Numbered from the stretch's first letter, positions 45,283-54,060 are shown. The stretch: 64,000 nt of DNA from Bacteroidota bacterium (GCA_020444515.1 JAHLKX010000003.1:186001-250000); one strand, 5' to 3'. The notes: generated from the letters alone by a model not told the origin. Program-made: numbers and translations.

Positions 45283-46512
45283 ATGAAATTCTCCGAATTC
45301 AATATACGCCCCGAGATACTGGAAGCCATCAACTGGATGGGCTTTGAAGATGCCACCCCCATACAGGACCAGGCCATCCCCGAGATCATGAACAACCGTG
45401 ACCTGATCGCCTGCGCCCAGACCGGCACCGGCAAGACCGCCGCTTTTGTGATCCCCATCCTCGATAAACTGGCCGGCAAAGAGTTTAAAGGGGTGAAGAC
45501 CATGATCATCGTTCCGACCCGTGAGCTGGCCATCCAGCTCGACCAGCAGATACAGGGGCTTGCCTATTTTGTGCCCATCACCTCCAAAGCCGTTTATGGC
45601 GGTGGCGATGGCTCCGACTGGGATGCCGAGCGCAAGGCCCTCACCAGTGATACCGGCATCATCGTAGCCACACCCGGTAAGATGATCGCCCACCTCAACA
45701 TGGGGTATGTCAACCTCGACTCGGTGGAGTACCTCATCCTCGATGAGGCTGATAAGATGCTCGACATGGGCTTCATGGATGACATCCAGAAGATCATCAA
45801 ACACATCCCGGCCAAACGGCAAACGCTCATGTTCAGTGCCACCATGCCACCCAAGATCCGCACCCTGGCCAAAGAGATCCTCATCGATCCTTTCGAGATC
45901 AGCATTGCCATGTCGAAGCCGGCGGAAGGGGTGCTGCAGGCCGCCTACCTCACCTACGACAACCAGAAAACACCGCTCATCAACAGCCTCATTGCCAATA
46001 AGCCCGATTACAACAGCATCCTCGTGTTCACCTCCACCAAAAGCAAGGTGAATGACATTGTGCGGATGATGCGGGGCAAAGGTTATCCCGTGGAGGGCAT
46101 CTCCTCCGACCTGGACCAGAAAGAACGCAACGAGGTGCTGGGGCGCTTCAAAGCCAAAAAGACCCGGGTACTGGTGGCCACCGATGTGCTCAGCCGCGGC
46201 ATCGACATCAAGGACATCAACCTGGTGATCAACTACGATGTGCCCGGCGACGCTGAGGATTATGTCCACCGTGTGGGCCGCACCGCCCGTGCCAATACCA
46301 CCGGCATTGCCCTGACACTGGTTAATGAAAAAGACATGCAGCGCTTCAAACGGATCGAGGAACTCATTGAGATGGAGATCCACAAGCTGAAGGTACCCAT
46401 GGAGCTGGGTGCCGGTCCCGAGTGGCAGGAGCGGTCGTTTCACCGGGGTGGCCGGCCTTACCACCGCAAAAAGAAAGGATCCAAAAGCCATGGACACCGC
46501 CGCAATAAATAA
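45283..46512 (+). CDS. DEAD-box ATP-dependent RNA helicase (RhlE/CsdA-like)
   Basis: 409 residues. Ordered motifs: Q motif FNIRPEILEAINWMGFEDAT-PIQ, motif I AQTGTGKT (45-52), Ia PTRELA, motif II DEAD (154-157), motif III SAT, motif IV VFTSTKS, motif V TDVLSRGIDI, motif VI HRVGRTAR. A short basic tail (YHRKKKGSKSHGHRRNK) replaces the long C-terminal domains of DeaD. It unwinds short RNA duplexes, probably in ribosome assembly or mRNA turnover. The start was set at MKFSEF, 31 nt after a -7 element. The end overlaps arfB by 23 nt. G+C is about 57% by eye. Confidence 0.92.
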   Translation: MKFSEFNIRPEILEAINWMGFEDATPIQDQAIPEIMNNRDLIACAQTGTGKTAAFVIPILDKLAGKEFKGVKTMIIVPTRELAIQLDQQIQGLAYFVPITSKAVYGGGDGSDWDAERKALTSDTGIIVATPGKMIAHLNMGYVNLDSVEYLILDEADKMLDMGFMDDIQKIIKHIPAKRQTLMFSATMPPKIRTLAKEILIDPFEISIAMSKPAEGVLQAAYLTYDNQKTPLINSLIANKPDYNSILVFTSTKSKVNDIVRMMRGKGYPVEGISSDLDQKERNEVLGRFKAKKTRVLVATDVLSRGIDIKDINLVINYDVPGDAEDYVHRVGRTARANTTGIALTLVNEKDMQRFKRIEELIEMEIHKLKVPMELGAGPEWQERSFHRGGRPYHRKKKGSKSHGHRRNK

Positions 46513-46915
46513 GCTGCTGGAACAGATCCATGACTTTGAACTGACCTTTGCTGCCACCCGCAGCGGCGGACCCGGCGGACAGCATGCCAATAAGGTGAGC
46601 ACCAAAGTGGAGGTGCGGTTCAACATCCCCTCCTCCGACATTTTATCCCCCGAACAAAAAGCGACCCTGCTGCATAAACTGGCCCCGAAGCTTACCACAG
46701 ATGGCGAGCTCATTGTTACCTCGCAGGCTACCCGCTCCCAGGCCGATAACAAGGAACAGGCCATAGAAAAATGCCTGGCCCTGCTCCGCAGAGCCCTCAC
46801 CCCTGCCAAAAAGCGGAAGCGGACAAAACCCTCCCCGGCAGCCCGCGCCAAACGACTGGAAGAAAAGAAAAAACAGGCCCAAAAAAAGGAACAACGCCGC
46901 CCCCCCGACCTGTAA
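46490..46915 (+). CDS. arfB: ArfB-type peptidyl-tRNA hydrolase (RF-1 domain, ribosome rescue)
   Basis: 141 residues. The RF-1 domain has the catalytic GGQ at 29-31 in RSGGPGGQHANKVSTKVEVR, and the C-terminal tail is strongly basic (PAKKRKRTKPSPAARAKRLE and on), as in ArfB/YaeJ where the tail enters the empty mRNA channel of stalled ribosomes. It hydrolyses the peptidyl-tRNA on non-stop ribosomes. Its ATG lies inside the helicase gene (23-nt overlap), so translation is probably coupled. The small size rules out RF1/RF2. Confidence 0.92.
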   Translation: MDTAAINKLLEQIHDFELTFAATRSGGPGGQHANKVSTKVEVRFNIPSSDILSPEQKATLLHKLAPKLTTDGELIVTSQATRSQADNKEQAIEKCLALLRRALTPAKKRKRTKPSPAARAKRLEEKKKQAQKKEQRRPPDL

Positions 46916-47182
46916 AATAACACCCCATTGTTGATAAAAAATCCTTTTTGTAGCAACTTCTTGCCACACACAATTCTTTTTTTATGCGCATGCTTGCTGG
47001 TGAATTGAATAACTTAGACCGGAAATAAATTAGACCGCTCCCTTGATTGAACGAAAGAAGTTATTAATTTTACCTGTTGACCTAACAAAGCTGCCCACAC
47101 TGCCGGATTCTCGTGATGCAATAAAACAGAGAAAGAAACAGATCTTAAAAAAATAAAACAACTTTAATTTCATTTAACTAAA

Positions 47183-47743
47183 ATTAAAATCGAAAAAAAA
47201 ACAATCCTGATCCTGGTTTCTTTTCTATTATTTTCTTCCCTTTTTGCAGAGGATATCTTAGTATTAAAAAATGACATGCAGTTTAAGGGAGAAGTATTAA
47301 AAATCAAAAAGAACAAAGTTAAGTTCCTTGTAGAGGACCTTGAGTATACCATTCCTTCAAGTGATATATTTGGGATATACTTTGATAAGGAACCCAACCC
47401 GGTATACCGGGAATTAATGGGATATGCCAATGGTGATGAATTAACAGATCCTGAAAAGTGCATGAAAGCACAAATGGATGTTAAAGCCTTTCATGGAAAA
47501 GAATTTGGGAACTTTGCTCTTGGCTTTTTCTTTGGCATTATTGGGGTAATTGGATGTGCAGTATCAAGTCCGGGACCTCAAAATGGAGCTGATACTTATA
47601 TGTTATCTGAGAACAAGGAACTTTTTAATGATCCTGCTTATTTGGCTTGTTACAAAAAAAAGGCGAGAAGCAAATCAGTTGGAGATGCAGCCATAGGATG
47701 GGTTGCCAGTATTTTGCTGCTGGTTGCTATAATTGGTAGTTAA
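47183..47743 (+). CDS. Unknown exported membrane protein with no normal start codon
   Basis: Reading from ATT at 47183 gives about 186 residues: [M]KIEKKTILILVSFLLFSSLF-A is a clear signal peptide, then EDILVLKNDMQFKGEVLKIK and KNKVKFLVEDLEYTIPSSDI, a membrane helix FALGFFFGIIGVIGCAVSS, and a C-terminal helix AAIGWVASILLLVAIIGS. No ATG, GTG or TTG occurs in frame before 47276; an ATG there would remove the signal peptide. So either ATT (or a CTG at 47207) is used, or the start was lost by a one-base change from ATG. The family is not recognised, though similar short exported proteins occur in Bacteroidota. AT-rich, unlike the preceding genes. Confidence 0.55.
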   Translation: MKIEKKTILILVSFLLFSSLFAEDILVLKNDMQFKGEVLKIKKNKVKFLVEDLEYTIPSSDIFGIYFDKEPNPVYRELMGYANGDELTDPEKCMKAQMDVKAFHGKEFGNFALGFFFGIIGVIGCAVSSPGPQNGADTYMLSENKELFNDPAYLACYKKKARSKSVGDAAIGWVASILLLVAIIGS

Positions 47744-48059
47744 ATTTAAACCAGTACTATAGTCAAAACGGTAATCCCGGCCTCATCGCAGTCTCCCCTG
47801 TCAGCCTGTAGTTCAGAACAGGCTGACGACTACGCTGCCTGGTGTTTTGATCTTCAGATCAACCCAGGGGCCCAATAATTCACAGGCAAATCATAGGTTT
47901 GAAGGCCATTGTGCATCATCCGGATCGATAGAGATGATACAAAGGCAGGGGGAGACTAAGTATGGGGGGGGGCCCGGACTGGTGGTACCAAAATGCGCCC
48001 TACCCCGAAACCAAATATGGGCCCTTCCGTACCATGAAATTCTAATTAGGATCCAATCT
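47744..48059 (+). other. Intergenic region with a repeat and a G-run
   Basis: About 316 bp holding repeat copy 1 (47789-47865), an inverted relative of its left end (GGGGAGACT at 47949-47957) and a run of nine G near 47964. No gene is supported in it. Confidence 0.5.
47789..47865. repeat. 77-bp intergenic repeat, copy 1
   Basis: Begins CAGTCTCCCCTGTCAGCC and ends GTTTTGATCTTCAGATCAACCC-like. It aligns without gaps to 51243-51319 with roughly 85% identity. Inside this copy TCAGCCTGT and ACAGGCTGA form a 9-bp stem with a loop of 8 nt. Confidence 0.75.
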
Positions 48060-49451
48060 GTGAATAAGAAACATCTTTACCTGTTGGTTGGTCTGATGGC
48101 GGTTCTGATACGATTTTTTCTCAATTATCATGCAGAACTCATTCCCGGACTCAATGGCGGCTATTATCCGGTACAGATCCGGGCCCTGCTTAACGATGGG
48201 ATCCTGGCATTTCCTGACATGCCACTGCTTTTTCATGTCCAGGCACTTTTAACAAAGATCATCACCCTGATAGCACCCGGTATTGATTCCGAAGAGCTGA
48301 TCCTTCATGTCTCGAAGATCATCGACAGCGTGGCGCTGCCCATGATTTTGTTTCCTGCTTACCTGATCAGCCGTGATTTTGTAGCAGGCAGGCTACCATG
48401 GATCTATGAAACAGGCATCATTGGATTTTTGACCCTTTCCTATTCACCCCTGCTGCTCAGCTCCGACTTCCAAAAAAATGCGTTTACGCTCCCATTGTTG
48501 CTTTTATTTTTTTATTACTTCCTGATTTTTTTACGTGATCGAAACAAATCATCAATGGCCAGGGCCCTCCTATTGCTATTTCTGATGGGGTTGACCCATT
48601 TTGGTGTGTTTTCGTTGTGCCTGGCCATTCTCAGCATTGGCTTCCTGATTTTTGATCGTCAAAAAGCCCTCCTCCCGATGGTCATCATACTGACCTTAAG
48701 TTTGGCCCTCATTGCCTTCATGGACATCAGCCGGGCCGAACGGTTGCTTTTTTTCTGGTGGAGGGATAAAACGTTCCAGATCAGCCCGAGGATATGGCTG
48801 TATCCGCATGGCATTATCACTTATACCATTACCCTGTCGATCATAGTCCTCACGGGGATCACCCTCTACCGTCAAAAATCGTGCATCAACGACTTCCATA
48901 AAAAAATACTGATCATGCTGGTGGCCATTCTCCTCCTGATGTCGTACCCGTTCCTGAGATTTGAGTTCGGGCGACGATTGGGACTCATGCACTTCATTCC
49001 ACAATCTTTGTTGCTGCTATTCATTTACCCCTATCTGAAACCCAAATTTTCTGCATTTTTATCTTATTTTGCCATCCTGATGTTTACCGGTTCGGTTTTT
49101 TTTCATGTGCTATATCCCAAGCCGATTGCCATCAATCATGAAGCGTATCGTGATTTAAAAAGGATAGACGAAGTGATTGAAGATAAAAGCAATACCCTTA
49201 TTATAACCCGCCATGGTTTGGATTGGTGGATTGCCTGGCAATTGAAAACAAAAATAGCAATTGCCTACCTGGTCGAGGTGGATGAAGCGCTTATGGAAAA
49301 ATACGATACCATTTTAATCATCAAGCAGAAGAAAGGCCGAAACAAGGATTATCCCGGAGGTGTCAGTCCGTTTACCGAACCCAAAGTTCCTGAAGGGAGT
49401 GAACTGATTTATTCTTCCGATTACTTTGACCTGTTCAAACTAATGGATTAA
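48060..49451 (+). CDS. Polytopic membrane protein, GT-C glycosyltransferase-like
   Basis: 463 residues with about ten membrane helices and a soluble C-terminal part (KRIDEVIEDKSNTLIITRHG; YDTILIIKQKKGRNKDYPGG). The first loop (LNYHAELIPGLNGGYYPVQI RALL...) has the spacing of the first periplasmic loop of GT-C enzymes such as Stt3 and PMT, where an acidic residue and Tyr/Pro motif bind the lipid-linked sugar. The resemblance is general and no catalytic motif is proven. The start is taken as GTG 48060 (MNKKHLYLLVGLMAVLIRFF); the open frame upstream runs through the repeat region. Function is inferred only at class level. Confidence 0.6.
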   Translation: MNKKHLYLLVGLMAVLIRFFLNYHAELIPGLNGGYYPVQIRALLNDGILAFPDMPLLFHVQALLTKIITLIAPGIDSEELILHVSKIIDSVALPMILFPAYLISRDFVAGRLPWIYETGIIGFLTLSYSPLLLSSDFQKNAFTLPLLLLFFYYFLIFLRDRNKSSMARALLLLFLMGLTHFGVFSLCLAILSIGFLIFDRQKALLPMVIILTLSLALIAFMDISRAERLLFFWWRDKTFQISPRIWLYPHGIITYTITLSIIVLTGITLYRQKSCINDFHKKILIMLVAILLLMSYPFLRFEFGRRLGLMHFIPQSLLLLFIYPYLKPKFSAFLSYFAILMFTGSVFFHVLYPKPIAINHEAYRDLKRIDEVIEDKSNTLIITRHGLDWWIAWQLKTKIAIAYLVEVDEALMEKYDTILIIKQKKGRNKDYPGGVSPFTEPKVPEGSELIYSSDYFDLFKLMD

Positions 49452-49486
49452 ATTCACGTTATTGTTTAGATGAAAAAGTCAAAAAC

Positions 49487-51166
49487 ATGAAATGTATACA
49501 CTACCTTTTGGGGGTTCTGTTACTGGTCAGTGGATGTACCTCCCGTAACACCTATGATATTATTATACACAATGGGACCATCATTGACGGTACGGGCAAA
49601 AAGGGATATCAGGCCGATATTGGGATCATAGGTGACACCATTGCAGCCATCGGTGAACTTTCGGCACAGACGGCATCGGAAAACATTGATGCCAGCAGAC
49701 TGGTCGTGGCTCCCGGCTTTATCAACATGCTAAGCCAGGCACATGAAAGTTTGATGATGGACCCGCATGCACAAAGTGATGTCCGGCAGGGCGTGACCCT
49801 GGAGGTATTGGGTGAGGGCTGGTCGATGGGCCCATGGAATGAGGGTATCAAAAAGGGGGAACGGGCCTATCAAAAAGACTTTAAATACAAGATCAAATGG
49901 AATACCCTGGGTGAGTACATGGAATACATGGAAAAAAAGGGTGTATCAGTCAACATCGCCTCTTTTGTTGGTGCTGCCACCCTCCGTGTTCATGAATTGG
50001 GCCGGGAAACCAGGGCTCCGTATCCGGATGAATTAAAAAGAATGCAGGACCTTGCCCGGGAGGCAATGGAAGAAGGTGCAGTCGGATTGAGTACGGCACT
50101 GATTTACACGCCGGGCCTGTGGGCTCAGACAGATGAGCTCATCGCCCTGAGTCAGGCTGTTGCTGAATATGATGGCATGTACATCACCCATCTCCGCAGC
50201 GAAGGAGATAATATACTGAATTCAGTTGATGAATTCCTTCAAATTTGCGATGAAGCAGGTATTGATGGTCAGATCCATCATTTAAAACTTGCCGGAGAAC
50301 ACAACTGGAATAAATACGATTCGGTAACTGCCAAACTCGATTCGGCAAGGGCTGCAGGCCTGCATGTTTCGACCAATATGTACACTTACACTGCTGCTGC
50401 AACCGGTTTGGATGCCGCCATGCCGAGCTGGGTCCAGAAAGGTGGAATCCATGAATGGACAAAACGATTGAAGGATCCGCAAGTACGCAGAAAGGTCGCC
50501 GAAGAAATGAAACAAAAAAGCATGGAGTGGGAAAATTTCTATTTTGCTGCCGGGACACCGGACAATATCCTGCTGATTGGATTTCGGAATGATTCATTGA
50601 AATACCTCACCGGTAAATCGCTTGCCGAAGTTGCAAAAATGCGGGGCACCTCTCCCGAAGAAACAGCCATGGACCTGGTTATACAGGATTACAGCCGGGT
50701 AAAGGTGGTTTATTTTCTCATGTCGGAAGAAAATATTCGGAAGCAGATAGCCCTTCATTATATGAGCTTTTGCTCGGATGCTGAATGTATTTCAACTGGA
50801 AAACCATTTGAAACTTATCATCCGCATCCCAGGGCCTTTGGTAATTTTGCCAGGTTACTCGGCAAATATGTCCGTGAAGAGAAGATCATCTCGCTGGAGG
50901 AAGCCATTTATAAACTCTCCTTGTTACCAGCTACCCAATTAAAAATCAAAAAACGGGGAACAATACAAACCGGATATTTTGCCGACATCACCATCTTTGA
51001 TCCCCGGAAAATACAGGATCATGCCACCTTCGACAACCCGAAACAGTATGCCACTGGGGTACTGCATGTGCTGGTAAATGGTGTTCCGGTAATTTTGAAT
51101 AGCGAACATACAGGAGCAGAACCGGGCAGGTTTGTGAGAGGACCTGGCTGGTATCTGAAAAATTAA
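49487..51166 (+). CDS. D-aminoacylase-like amidohydrolase lipoprotein
   Basis: 559 residues. MKCIHYLLGVLLLVSGCTSR is a lipoprotein signal (Cys17). Amidohydrolase pattern: YDIIIHNGTIIDGTGKKGYQ, ASRLVVAPGFINMLSQAHES, VTLEVLGEGWSMGP, MYITHLRSEGDNI, GQIHHLKLAGEHNW, SFCSDAECIST, and the terminal DITIFDPRKIQD. The family (N-acyl-D-amino-acid deacylases and imidazolonepropionase-like enzymes) releases D-amino acids from acyl forms. The usual HxH of PGFIDxHxH is absent here, whereas the later His residues and the Asp are present, so a one-metal site is likely. The substrate could be D-aminoacyl peptides from cell walls. Confidence 0.82.
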   Translation: MKCIHYLLGVLLLVSGCTSRNTYDIIIHNGTIIDGTGKKGYQADIGIIGDTIAAIGELSAQTASENIDASRLVVAPGFINMLSQAHESLMMDPHAQSDVRQGVTLEVLGEGWSMGPWNEGIKKGERAYQKDFKYKIKWNTLGEYMEYMEKKGVSVNIASFVGAATLRVHELGRETRAPYPDELKRMQDLAREAMEEGAVGLSTALIYTPGLWAQTDELIALSQAVAEYDGMYITHLRSEGDNILNSVDEFLQICDEAGIDGQIHHLKLAGEHNWNKYDSVTAKLDSARAAGLHVSTNMYTYTAAATGLDAAMPSWVQKGGIHEWTKRLKDPQVRRKVAEEMKQKSMEWENFYFAAGTPDNILLIGFRNDSLKYLTGKSLAEVAKMRGTSPEETAMDLVIQDYSRVKVVYFLMSEENIRKQIALHYMSFCSDAECISTGKPFETYHPHPRAFGNFARLLGKYVREEKIISLEEAIYKLSLLPATQLKIKKRGTIQTGYFADITIFDPRKIQDHATFDNPKQYATGVLHVLVNGVPVILNSEHTGAEPGRFVRGPGWYLKN

Positions 51167-51242
51167 AGCAGATCGAAGTAGAACAGCGGATTTAATGCAG
51201 GATACAATTTACCTGTTTTTTGTTTCTCATCCCTTCTCAACA

Positions 51243-51319
51243 CAGTCTCCCCTGTCAGCCGGGACTTCAGTACAAGCTGATGACTATGTTGCCTGGTGTT
51301 TTGATCTTCAGAACAACTC
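51243..51319. repeat. 77-bp intergenic repeat, copy 2
   Basis: Shares CAGTCTCCCCTGTCAGCC at its left end and TGCCTGGTGTTTTGATCTTC near the right end with copy 1. The stem of copy 1 is degraded here. Confidence 0.75.
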
Positions 51320-51391
51320 CAGCAGCCATCCCGCTATGACACATATCTGAAACGATGCACTGTATGGGGCGAACCGTGCCCCCCGGTCATC

Positions 51392-51422
51392 TTGTCCGTC
51401 CAATTATGATTCACTATATTTG
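51392..51422 (+). promoter_or_regulatory. Promoter for the methyltransferase gene
   Basis: TTG (51392-51394), 20 nt, TATATTTG (51415-51422): full consensus, 84 nt before the ATG. The sequence ATTCACTATATTTGCAGGAT around the -7 box recurs at 52301. Confidence 0.6.
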
Positions 51423-51505
51423 CAGGATACTCCCTGTGATGGCATGCGCCTCCATGCGAAACGCCATGCATCAGAGGCGGGCCGGTAGGGATAGACGCAG
51501 ATACC

Positions 51506-52189
51506 ATGAAAATTAAAGATTCTATCAGGGTTACCCGTCAAAGAGGGATCCATTATGTGCTGGATGAACGCCAGCGAAGGGTAAAGCATAAACCCTGGTT
51601 GGGAGATATGTTTTCATTCCTCTATGACCGGATCATGGAAAGATCGGTTTTCCCTAAAAAATTCAATGCATCCATGGCAGTGCATTATACCATCCTGGGC
51701 AAGCTATTGAAACCGGTTACCGGTCAAACGATCATAGAGTTTGCCACAGGCAGCGGAGATGCCATTCGGTTCTTAAACCCGGACAACACCTATGCGGGGG
51801 TTGACATCAGCCCGGGCCTGCTTCGTCTGGCCCGGAAGAAATTCGAGCGGCATGGCTTTAACAGATTTGAACTTTATGCCGCCGATGCCTGTACAACACC
51901 TTTTCAGGATCACCTGTTTGATGCGGCCATTTGCAATCTGTCAATGAATTTTTTTCCCGATCCGGATCAATTTATCGCCGAGCTTCGCAGGGTGCTCAAA
52001 ACCAATGGTCAGTTTTATGGCAGTTTACCACTGCCCGAAAGGAAAACATCCAAAGCAACCATTCATGGTACCCTGTATCCCCTGGATGCGCTAAAAAAAC
52101 GATTTGAGGATCATCGTTTCCACTTCGATGCCCTCCCGGATGAAAACGGCGCATTGCTCTATTTTAAGGCAACCCCAAAAGATAAATGA
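51506..52189 (+). CDS. Class I SAM-dependent methyltransferase
   Basis: 227 residues. The Rossmann methyltransferase motifs are present: motif I TIIEFATGSGDAIRFL, motif II acidic AGVDISPGLLRLA, motif III ELYAADACTTPFQDHLFDAA, and a motif-IV-like ICNLSMNFFPDPDQFIAEL. A Methyltransf_11 domain. No membrane segment. The substrate is not deducible; the N-terminal 60 residues (SIRVTRQRGIHYVLDERQR... and on) look like a family-specific cap. It has its own promoter and lies upstream of an MDR oxidoreductase gene with a similar promoter, which may mean shared regulation. Confidence 0.88.
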   Translation: MKIKDSIRVTRQRGIHYVLDERQRRVKHKPWLGDMFSFLYDRIMERSVFPKKFNASMAVHYTILGKLLKPVTGQTIIEFATGSGDAIRFLNPDNTYAGVDISPGLLRLARKKFERHGFNRFELYAADACTTPFQDHLFDAAICNLSMNFFPDPDQFIAELRRVLKTNGQFYGSLPLPERKTSKATIHGTLYPLDALKKRFEDHRFHFDALPDENGALLYFKATPKDK

Positions 52190-52306
52190 TGCCTTTCCTG
52201 TCTTTCCTTATGAAATCGATCTTCCCGTTGTCGCGTTTCTGAAGCAGATCGCTGTAGGCACGGACCCATGATTTTCAATCAAACATCCCATCCGGGTACG
52301 ATTCAC

Positions 52307-52314
52307 TATATTTG
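52307..52314 (+). promoter_or_regulatory. Promoter -7 element for the MDR oxidoreductase gene
   Basis: TATATTTG inside a 21-bp stretch identical to the methyltransferase promoter. No -33 TTG is visible at the right distance. Confidence 0.45.
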
Positions 52315-52444
52315 CAGGATAAGCCCTGCCGGATATGAAGGGTGTTACCATGCGAAAGTCGATGCTATGGGGATGTGATAAAAGAGAATAAACGACCAGC
52401 ATGAACACCCGGATTTATCAACCGGCCGGGAAAAATTCAACAGC

Positions 52445-53434
52445 ATGAAAGCGGTAACCTGCGAACAATACGGACCCCCTGAGGTATTGAAGATCACAAC
52501 GGCACTCAAACCGGTTCCCAAAGCCCATGAGGTCCTGATAAAGATAAAAGCGTCAACGGCCAATGCCGCCGACTGCAATGTAAGGGGACTGACCTATGTT
52601 CCACCCGGATTGGGATGGCTGGCCAGGGTCATGCTGGGGTTCAGCAAACCCAAAATAAACATCCCGGGATCGGTCCTGGCCGGAGAAGTTGAGGCGGTGG
52701 GTGAGGCGGTCAACACTTTCAAGCCGGGCGACCAGGTATTTTGGATCGGTCCTGAAATGGGAGCCTATGCAGCCTATGCCTGCCGGCCCGAAAAGGGGGC
52801 CCTCACATTGAAACCGGACAATACCACCTTTGAAGAGGCTGCCGCTGTTCCTTATGGTGCCCTTACGGCCCTCTATTTCCTTCGAGAAAAGGCGGCCATT
52901 CAAAGCGGACAAAAGGTGCTCATTCATGGGGCTTCCGGCGGCGTGGGTGTATACGCGGTGCAACTGGCCAAATATTTTGGAGCAGAAGTCACAGGTGTGT
53001 GTAGCACGGCCAATGTGGAATTTGTCCAATCACTGGGTGCCGACCGGGTCATCGATTACACCAAAGAGGATTTTACCCGGCGTAATGAAAAAGGGGACAT
53101 CATCATGGACATCGTGGTGGGTAAAACTTCATTTACCAGGTGTAAACATGCATTGACCCCAAAAGGGTATTACCTTGCCGTAGCAGGAGGATTGAAAGAT
53201 ATGCTGCAGATGATCCGTACGTCGATGGGCAGCGGGAAAAAAGTAGTATTCGGAGGGGGATCGGAATCCGAGAAAAAGGAATACCTGGACTTTCTGAGAA
53301 CACTGATCGAAGCAGAAAAGTTAAAACCCATTGTTGATAAAAGCTTTCCACTGGAAAATATCGTGGAAGCGCACAGGTATGTTGAGAGCGGCCAGAAAAG
53401 GGGAAATATCACCATCAGCATTGGCCATCCCTAA
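52445..53434 (+). CDS. MDR-family NAD(P)-dependent oxidoreductase (quinone oxidoreductase-like)
   Basis: 329 residues. GroES-like N-terminus (KPVPKAHEVLIKIKASTANA ADCN..., PGSVLAGEVEAVG, FKPGDQVFWIG) and a Rossmann domain with GASGGVGVYAVQLAKYFGAE at about 160-179. No structural or catalytic zinc cysteines are seen, which suggests the zinc-free quinone oxidoreductase/enoyl reductase branch. It would reduce quinones, enones or similar carbonyls with NADPH, in the cytoplasm. Start ATG 52445; 135 nt of leader if the -7 element at 52307 is used. Confidence 0.9.
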   Translation: MKAVTCEQYGPPEVLKITTALKPVPKAHEVLIKIKASTANAADCNVRGLTYVPPGLGWLARVMLGFSKPKINIPGSVLAGEVEAVGEAVNTFKPGDQVFWIGPEMGAYAAYACRPEKGALTLKPDNTTFEEAAAVPYGALTALYFLREKAAIQSGQKVLIHGASGGVGVYAVQLAKYFGAEVTGVCSTANVEFVQSLGADRVIDYTKEDFTRRNEKGDIIMDIVVGKTSFTRCKHALTPKGYYLAVAGGLKDMLQMIRTSMGSGKKVVFGGGSESEKKEYLDFLRTLIEAEKLKPIVDKSFPLENIVEAHRYVESGQKRGNITISIGHP

Positions 53435-53493
53435 TCCCTCCATGTATATATCAAAGCAGCACTTATAGTTACATCAGCATCAAATACGTTCCG

Positions 53494-53931
53494 TTGGGGA
53501 TCGGGTTGCTTTTTTTGTTCATGGCCTTGTGGATCATGACGGACCCGACCCTGGAAATTACGGTGAACGGGGTAAAACGACATGCCTTATGGACAGACGG
53601 TCTGCTGCCATTGAGTTTTGGTGGGCTGGCCCTTATATTTTATGGTATCGTCGGGCGCAGGGTGGTGGCCATGCGGATGGGTCCGCAGAAATTGCAAATG
53701 GATTATAAGGGGAAGTTTATCACCAAAACCTGGGCAGAAGTGGAGACCATCAAAAAGTACTGGCTGGTGGCACCACCCCTCTATTCGGTTACGTTTAAAA
53801 ATGATCCGAAGCCCTTTTATTTCACCACCCGAAACTGGTTTATCGCCACCCCCATCGGGGTTTATGATCTGAGTGCCATGGGGAAATTTATCCGGGACCA
53901 GAAAAAAAAGATCGAACACACGAGATCTTAG
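53494..53931 (+). CDS. STM3941-like small membrane protein, start uncertain
   Basis: 145 residues from TTG 53494. Two membrane helices (GIGLLFLFMALWIM; LLPLSFGGLALIFYGIVGRR) are followed by a soluble part (LQMDYKGKFITKTWAEVETI KKYWL..., FYFTTRNWFIATPIGVYDLS). The pattern resembles the STM3941 family. The frame stays open upstream of the TTG (ISIKYVPLG precedes it), where relatives have sequence. An ATG at 53442 in another frame runs into a stop at 53466, so a one-base indel near 53466 could have separated the original start. Function unknown. Confidence 0.55.
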   Translation: MGIGLLFLFMALWIMTDPTLEITVNGVKRHALWTDGLLPLSFGGLALIFYGIVGRRVVAMRMGPQKLQMDYKGKFITKTWAEVETIKKYWLVAPPLYSVTFKNDPKPFYFTTRNWFIATPIGVYDLSAMGKFIRDQKKKIEHTRS

Positions 53932-54060
53932 CTGCTGAACAAAGAGGCACAGTTCCACATCTCTCCTGTATGATTATCGGTATTGTTGTCATTAATTCAT
54001 ATCAAAAATCAAAAACCATTATTTTTATCCCGCATTAATTTCGCAGCAAATCTTTTACAA

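Larger units (their letters stand above)
51167..51505 (+). other. Intergenic region with repeat copy 2 and a promoter
   Basis: 339 bp with repeat copy 2 (51243-51319) and the promoter at 51392-51422; no gene is supported. Confidence 0.55.

Noticed and set aside
45163..46971. 602-codon open frame on the minus strand
   Set aside because: It is antisense to the helicase and arfB genes, whose motifs are complete. High G+C lengthens shadow frames.
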